Position numbers and translations under genes: made by a program. Under the pieces are notes generated by a model. It did no database searches and had not been told where the DNA came from. It was given only the letters and a program-made list of their open reading frames with translations. From positions 1 to 26,477 of the forward strand of contig JASLXP010000007.1 in NCBI GenBank assembly GCA_030740295.1: a DNA stretch of 26,477 bases, given 5' to 3'. Positions 23,836-26,477 of the stretch are shown here, one piece after another. Every line of letters begins with the position of its first letter. The first letter of the stretch is position 1. The stretch comes from Planctomycetota bacterium (lineage in GTDB: Bacteria; Planctomycetota; PUPC01; JACPCR01).

Positions 23836-25299
23836 TCATCCTTCATCGAGGCCAAGGCTCTCAAATTTCCATTCCCCCGAAGGCGTGAAAGCTTCCATAT
23901 CCAATTCAAGACCGAGACCGAAGCCGGGACACTGCAGTGAGGCGATATCCAGCCGGCCATTGCGGACATTGAGAAACGCCTCTTCACCGTCGGCCCGATA
24001 CAGATTCGGATGTTGCCTGATGGCGTTCTGAAAATCGGTCTGCGGGAGATGGCTCAGGCCGCGGAAATAATGATGGCCGTTGCGTTCCAGGTGCGTAATG
24101 CCCAAGCTGGCGACCGCGCACAAGTCAGATTGCAGAGACGGGATAGCGAGGGTGGCGAGGTCTTCGCCGCTGAGGAAGAGCGGAGCTGTGTCTGTCGAAC
24201 GTTTCTTTGTGATTCCGAGATTTGCGAGTGATTTGTAAAAGCCTTTGCAGTTCTTGTGGCTGATTCCTTGATAACCGAGCTCGAGAGCGGAGGTGAATGA
24301 CTGCGGGTTCTGGTCGGATTCGTCGATGATCACCGGCTTGACCTTGCCGATCTGACGGACGATGGCGGCCGAGGCTTCCGTCAGTGCCTCGTCCCGATGA
24401 ATCGGCTGTTCAATGAAAACAATGCTCTCGAAAAAACGATCAAACCGGCTGTCGGCCTGAAGCCGCTCGACCAGCGCCAGGAAAGCGTCAGCCTTATCGA
24501 AGTTTTCATTGCCGTCGAGGGTGCAGTGGTAATCGCCTTCGACGTTGCTCTCGATCACGTCAACGATACCCGACAGGCGATCTAGATCCTGTTTCTCATC
24601 GCCGAAGACCTTGAGCTTAAAGTAGGTGAGCCCATAGAACCGGATGCCGGCTTCCAACGACTGAGGCAGCCCATCGTCGAGGCAATCGTCGTCTGGAATA
24701 TCCGCGTCACGGAGGTAATCGCCGAGGCCGACAGTGTGCCTGATGTGGACAGAATCCAGAGGGGTCTGCGGTAGTATGGCGGACGGCTCGATCCCATTGA
24801 GCTCGTCGTAATACCAGCCGAGATTCACTCCGAGGAGGTTTTGCTGCAGCGTCTCATGAAATGAAGTGCCCGTGAGCTTTCCTACCGCGTCTGCGATCGC
24901 CCGATCGGTAAACGTCGGACCGAAGCCGGAGGCCAAATCGACCATTTCCTTCGAGCGTCCGAATTCCAGCGTGGCCGGATAGATGGCCTGGTGGAGTTCA
25001 AAGGCAGTGCCCGCACCCGCGTCCAGTGCGTTCTGCTGCGCGAACAGCGAGACGGCCAGCATCTCTTCGATTTCCTGCCGGTAGGATTTTTCAGGATTCT
25101 TATCAAACCACTTTGGAGGAAAACAATCGCTCGCGTAGCCCTTTGCCTGCCTGCCATTCGCGTCTTCGATGGTTACCTCCACGTGATAGAGCGGCACCGC
25201 GGTGAGGGTTACCTTGCCATACTTGAACGGGATGCGGGTGAATGCGTTGATAAATCCTGGACGAATATCCCTGACGGTGAATCGAATCGGATCGGGCAT
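23836..25299 (-). CDS. Enolase superfamily (mandelate racemase/muconate lactonizing type) protein (487 aa)
   Basis: These enzymes abstract the proton next to a carboxylate; many are sugar-acid dehydratases, which would fit a uronate or aldonate step, but the substrate is not deducible. The superfamily signature is complete: K228-L-K230 (the K-x-K acid/base motif), then D262 in DGNENF, E297 in IEQP and D326 in IIDES as magnesium ligands. The protein is longer than the usual 370-400 aa, with extra segments in the N-terminal capping part. The frame is open to a GTG at 25401, but that codon lies within a palindrome and the extra 34 residues look non-coding; the ATG at 25299, with AGAGGA about 10 bp upstream, directly precedes the domain. 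It heads the minus-strand operon, 66 bp before the SUMF1 gene. Confidence 0.83.
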   Translation of the reverse strand: MPDPIRFTVRDIRPGFINAFTRIPFKYGKVTLTAVPLYHVEVTIEDANGRQAKGYASDCFPPKWFDKNPEKSYRQEIEEMLAVSLFAQQNALDAGAGTAFELHQAIYPATLEFGRSKEMVDLASGFGPTFTDRAIADAVGKLTGTSFHETLQQNLLGVNLGWYYDELNGIEPSAILPQTPLDSVHIRHTVGLGDYLRDADIPDDDCLDDGLPQSLEAGIRFYGLTYFKLKVFGDEKQDLDRLSGIVDVIESNVEGDYHCTLDGNENFDKADAFLALVERLQADSRFDRFFESIVFIEQPIHRDEALTEASAAIVRQIGKVKPVIIDESDQNPQSFTSALELGYQGISHKNCKGFYKSLANLGITKKRSTDTAPLFLSGEDLATLAIPSLQSDLCAVASLGITHLERNGHHYFRGLSHLPQTDFQNAIRQHPNLYRADGEEAFLNVRNGRLDIASLQCPGFGLGLELDMEAFTPSGEWKFESLGLDEG

Positions 25300-25381
25300 G
25301 GATTTCAGTTCCTCTGTGATTTCGTGGTTTAGCCATTCCGCGATTGCTTCAGTGGTGCATCCACGAGCGGCGAAGTCGCCC

Positions 25382-25426
25382 TGACCGCCCGAAGCGGTCA
25401 CTTCAACGTCAGTATAGACGACCGCT
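25382..25426. promoter_or_regulatory. Operator-like palindrome with a third half-site in the divergent promoter region
   Basis: TGACCGC-CCGAA-GCGGTCA (25382-25400) is a perfect 7-bp inverted repeat, and a further GACCGCT half-site lies at 25420-25426. It is placed between the enolase-superfamily gene (start 25299) and the divergent response regulator (start 25511), as expected for an operator controlling one or both. It could also act as an RNA hairpin in the leader of either gene. The bound regulator is unknown. Confidence 0.45.
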
Positions 25427-25500
25427 ACTTACTTCCGAACCGGGCTCGGGCAGATGCGTTGCGGGCCGATTTCGGGTATATCCCCGACACAAGATTGAAA

Positions 25501-25505
25501 GGGAG
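25501..25505 (+). promoter_or_regulatory. Ribosome binding site GGGAG of the response regulator gene
   Basis: GGGAG lies 5 bp before the ATG at 25511. Confidence 0.65.
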
Positions 25506-25510
25506 CGGTC

Positions 25511-26449
25511 ATGAGTCAGGAAAGAATCTTTATCGTTGACGACAACGAGTACAACCGGCAGCTTCTGGAGGCGACTCTCTATTCTGAGGGGTATGAAGTC
25601 CACCAGGCCTCAGATGGGCAGGAAGCATTGGACAGGCTGGACGAGGTTGCGCCCGACCTCATCATGCTTGATATAAATATGCCCGTCCTGGATGGCCTTG
25701 AAACCTGCCGCCGCATTCGAAGCCAACCCGAACACAACCTGCTGCCGATTGTCATTCTGACAGCCGAGACAGACATGAAAACGCACCTGTCCAGTATCGA
25801 AGCCGGTGCGAACGATTTCGTGACCAAGCCGTTCATACCGGCGATCATCCTTGCCCGCGCTCAGTCCCTGATTCAGGTCAAGAAGTTGACGGATGAAATG
25901 GAGAACGCTCAACAGGCTTTCGTGGCCATGGTGCGGGCGGTGGAGGCCAAGGACGCCTACACGCACGGTCACTCAGAGCGAGTGGCCATATTCACATCAC
26001 GGCTGGCCGCGGCCGCCGGGCTCAGCGAGGATGATCAGGATCGTCTGCTCCAGGCTGGTATGTTGCACGACCTCGGCAAGATTGCCCTGAAAGAGAGCAT
26101 TCTTCATAAGCCGTCGAAGCTGACAGATGAAGAATTCGATCACATCAGAACCCACCCCGTTATCGGTGAAGAGATCCTGAAAGATCTTAAATTTGCGCAG
26201 AAGCTCTTGCCGGCGGTCCGCCATCACCACGAAAACTTCACGGGCGTCGGCTACCCTGACGGCATCGCCGGAGAAGAGATCCCGCAGGATGCGCGGCTGA
26301 TGGCCGTGGCGGATGCCTATGACGCGATGACATCCAACCGCCCGTACCGCGATGGTATTTCATCGAAGCAGGCTTTGAACATTCTCAAAGAAGACAAGCT
26401 CGGCCAGTGGCAGCCGGAATTCGTGGAGAGCTTTGTGGCTATGTTTTGA
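25511..26449 (+). CDS. Response regulator with HD-GYP domain, probable cyclic-di-GMP phosphodiesterase (312 aa)
   Basis: The receiver domain (residues 5-120) has the acidic pair D10 and D11, phospho-acceptor D54 in LIMLDINMP, T84 and K106 in TKP, so it should be phosphorylated by a partner histidine kinase, which is not in the window. The HD-GYP domain (about 135-312) has H186-D187 in MLHDLGK and H239, H240 and E241 followed by TGVGYPDG, a complete motif including the GYP signature. Such RpfG-like proteins hydrolyse cyclic-di-GMP in the cytoplasm and influence motility, biofilm and exoenzyme output. It is divergent from the enolase-superfamily operon. No further gene starts in the last 28 bp. 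Confidence 0.93.
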   Translation: MSQERIFIVDDNEYNRQLLEATLYSEGYEVHQASDGQEALDRLDEVAPDLIMLDINMPVLDGLETCRRIRSQPEHNLLPIVILTAETDMKTHLSSIEAGANDFVTKPFIPAIILARAQSLIQVKKLTDEMENAQQAFVAMVRAVEAKDAYTHGHSERVAIFTSRLAAAAGLSEDDQDRLLQAGMLHDLGKIALKESILHKPSKLTDEEFDHIRTHPVIGEEILKDLKFAQKLLPAVRHHHENFTGVGYPDGIAGEEIPQDARLMAVADAYDAMTSNRPYRDGISSKQALNILKEDKLGQWQPEFVESFVAMF

Positions 26450-26477
26450 GAAGGCGTGATTAACATCAGACAAACAA

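Noticed and set aside
25300..25401. N-terminal extension of the enolase-superfamily protein from GTG
   Set aside because: No ribosome binding site, the GTG falls in a palindrome, and the added residues do not fit the fold.

Overview
The window is about 26.5 kb of G+C-rich bacterial DNA with no rRNA, tRNA, phage, IS element or CRISPR that I can recognise. The gene content (repeated DUF4838 proteins, CBM9-like C-termini, an SGNH hydrolase, a LamG plus five-bladed-propeller protein, CocE, an oligogalacturonate-lyase-like propeller, CehA/McbA, SUMF1, mandelate racemase/enolase and amidohydrolase proteins) suits a carbohydrate-degrading member of the PVC superphylum or a neighbouring uncultured lineage (Planctomycetes, Lentisphaerae/Kiritimatiellae, Hydrogenedentes, Sumerlaeota). 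No marker gene settles this, so the taxonomy is inference.

Region 1 (1-12201, plus strand) is one tight run of six genes. It begins with the 3' end of a CBM9-like protein. Then come two large secreted DUF4838 proteins (1193 and 884 aa), a secreted SGNH hydrolase fused to a beta-sandwich, a secreted protein with a probable TIM barrel (637 aa, unknown family), and a LamG plus beta-propeller protein. Most gaps are 35 bp or less, one junction is an ATGA overlap, and the only larger gap (111 bp) holds a degenerate repeat. This looks like an exported glycan-attack operon.

Region 2 (12247-17067) has a CocE-type serine hydrolase (minus strand) divergent from a PL22-like propeller protein (plus strand). 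The shared upstream region holds a long inverted repeat and two operator-like dyads. After it come two fragments of a second, decayed CocE gene, separated by a MazF/PemK-type toxin-antitoxin pair. The 5' fragment begins 17 bp after the stop of the CehA gene, so an intact CocE paralogue was probably once its operon partner.

Region 3 (17067-25299, minus strand) holds a CehA/McbA-type protein with its own strong ribosome binding site. Upstream of it is a four-gene cassette: enolase-superfamily protein, SUMF1-domain protein, a DUF4838 protein without an evident signal peptide, and an amidohydrolase. The last three genes overlap. A weak terminator separates the cassette from the CehA gene. Region 4 (25511-26449, plus strand) is a divergent response regulator with an HD-GYP output domain.

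Working hypothesis (inference): the plus-strand operon binds and cuts an acidic or esterified glycan outside the cytoplasm, and the PL22-like, enolase-superfamily and amidohydrolase proteins process released sugar acids inside. No transporter, sulfatase or SusC/D pair is visible, so this may be only part of the pathway. The most unusual points are the C-x-C-x-x-C motif in four separate proteins of the two operons, the replaced metal-ligand positions of the PL22-like protein, the missing copper cysteines of the SUMF1 protein, and the CocE relic split by a toxin-antitoxin module.
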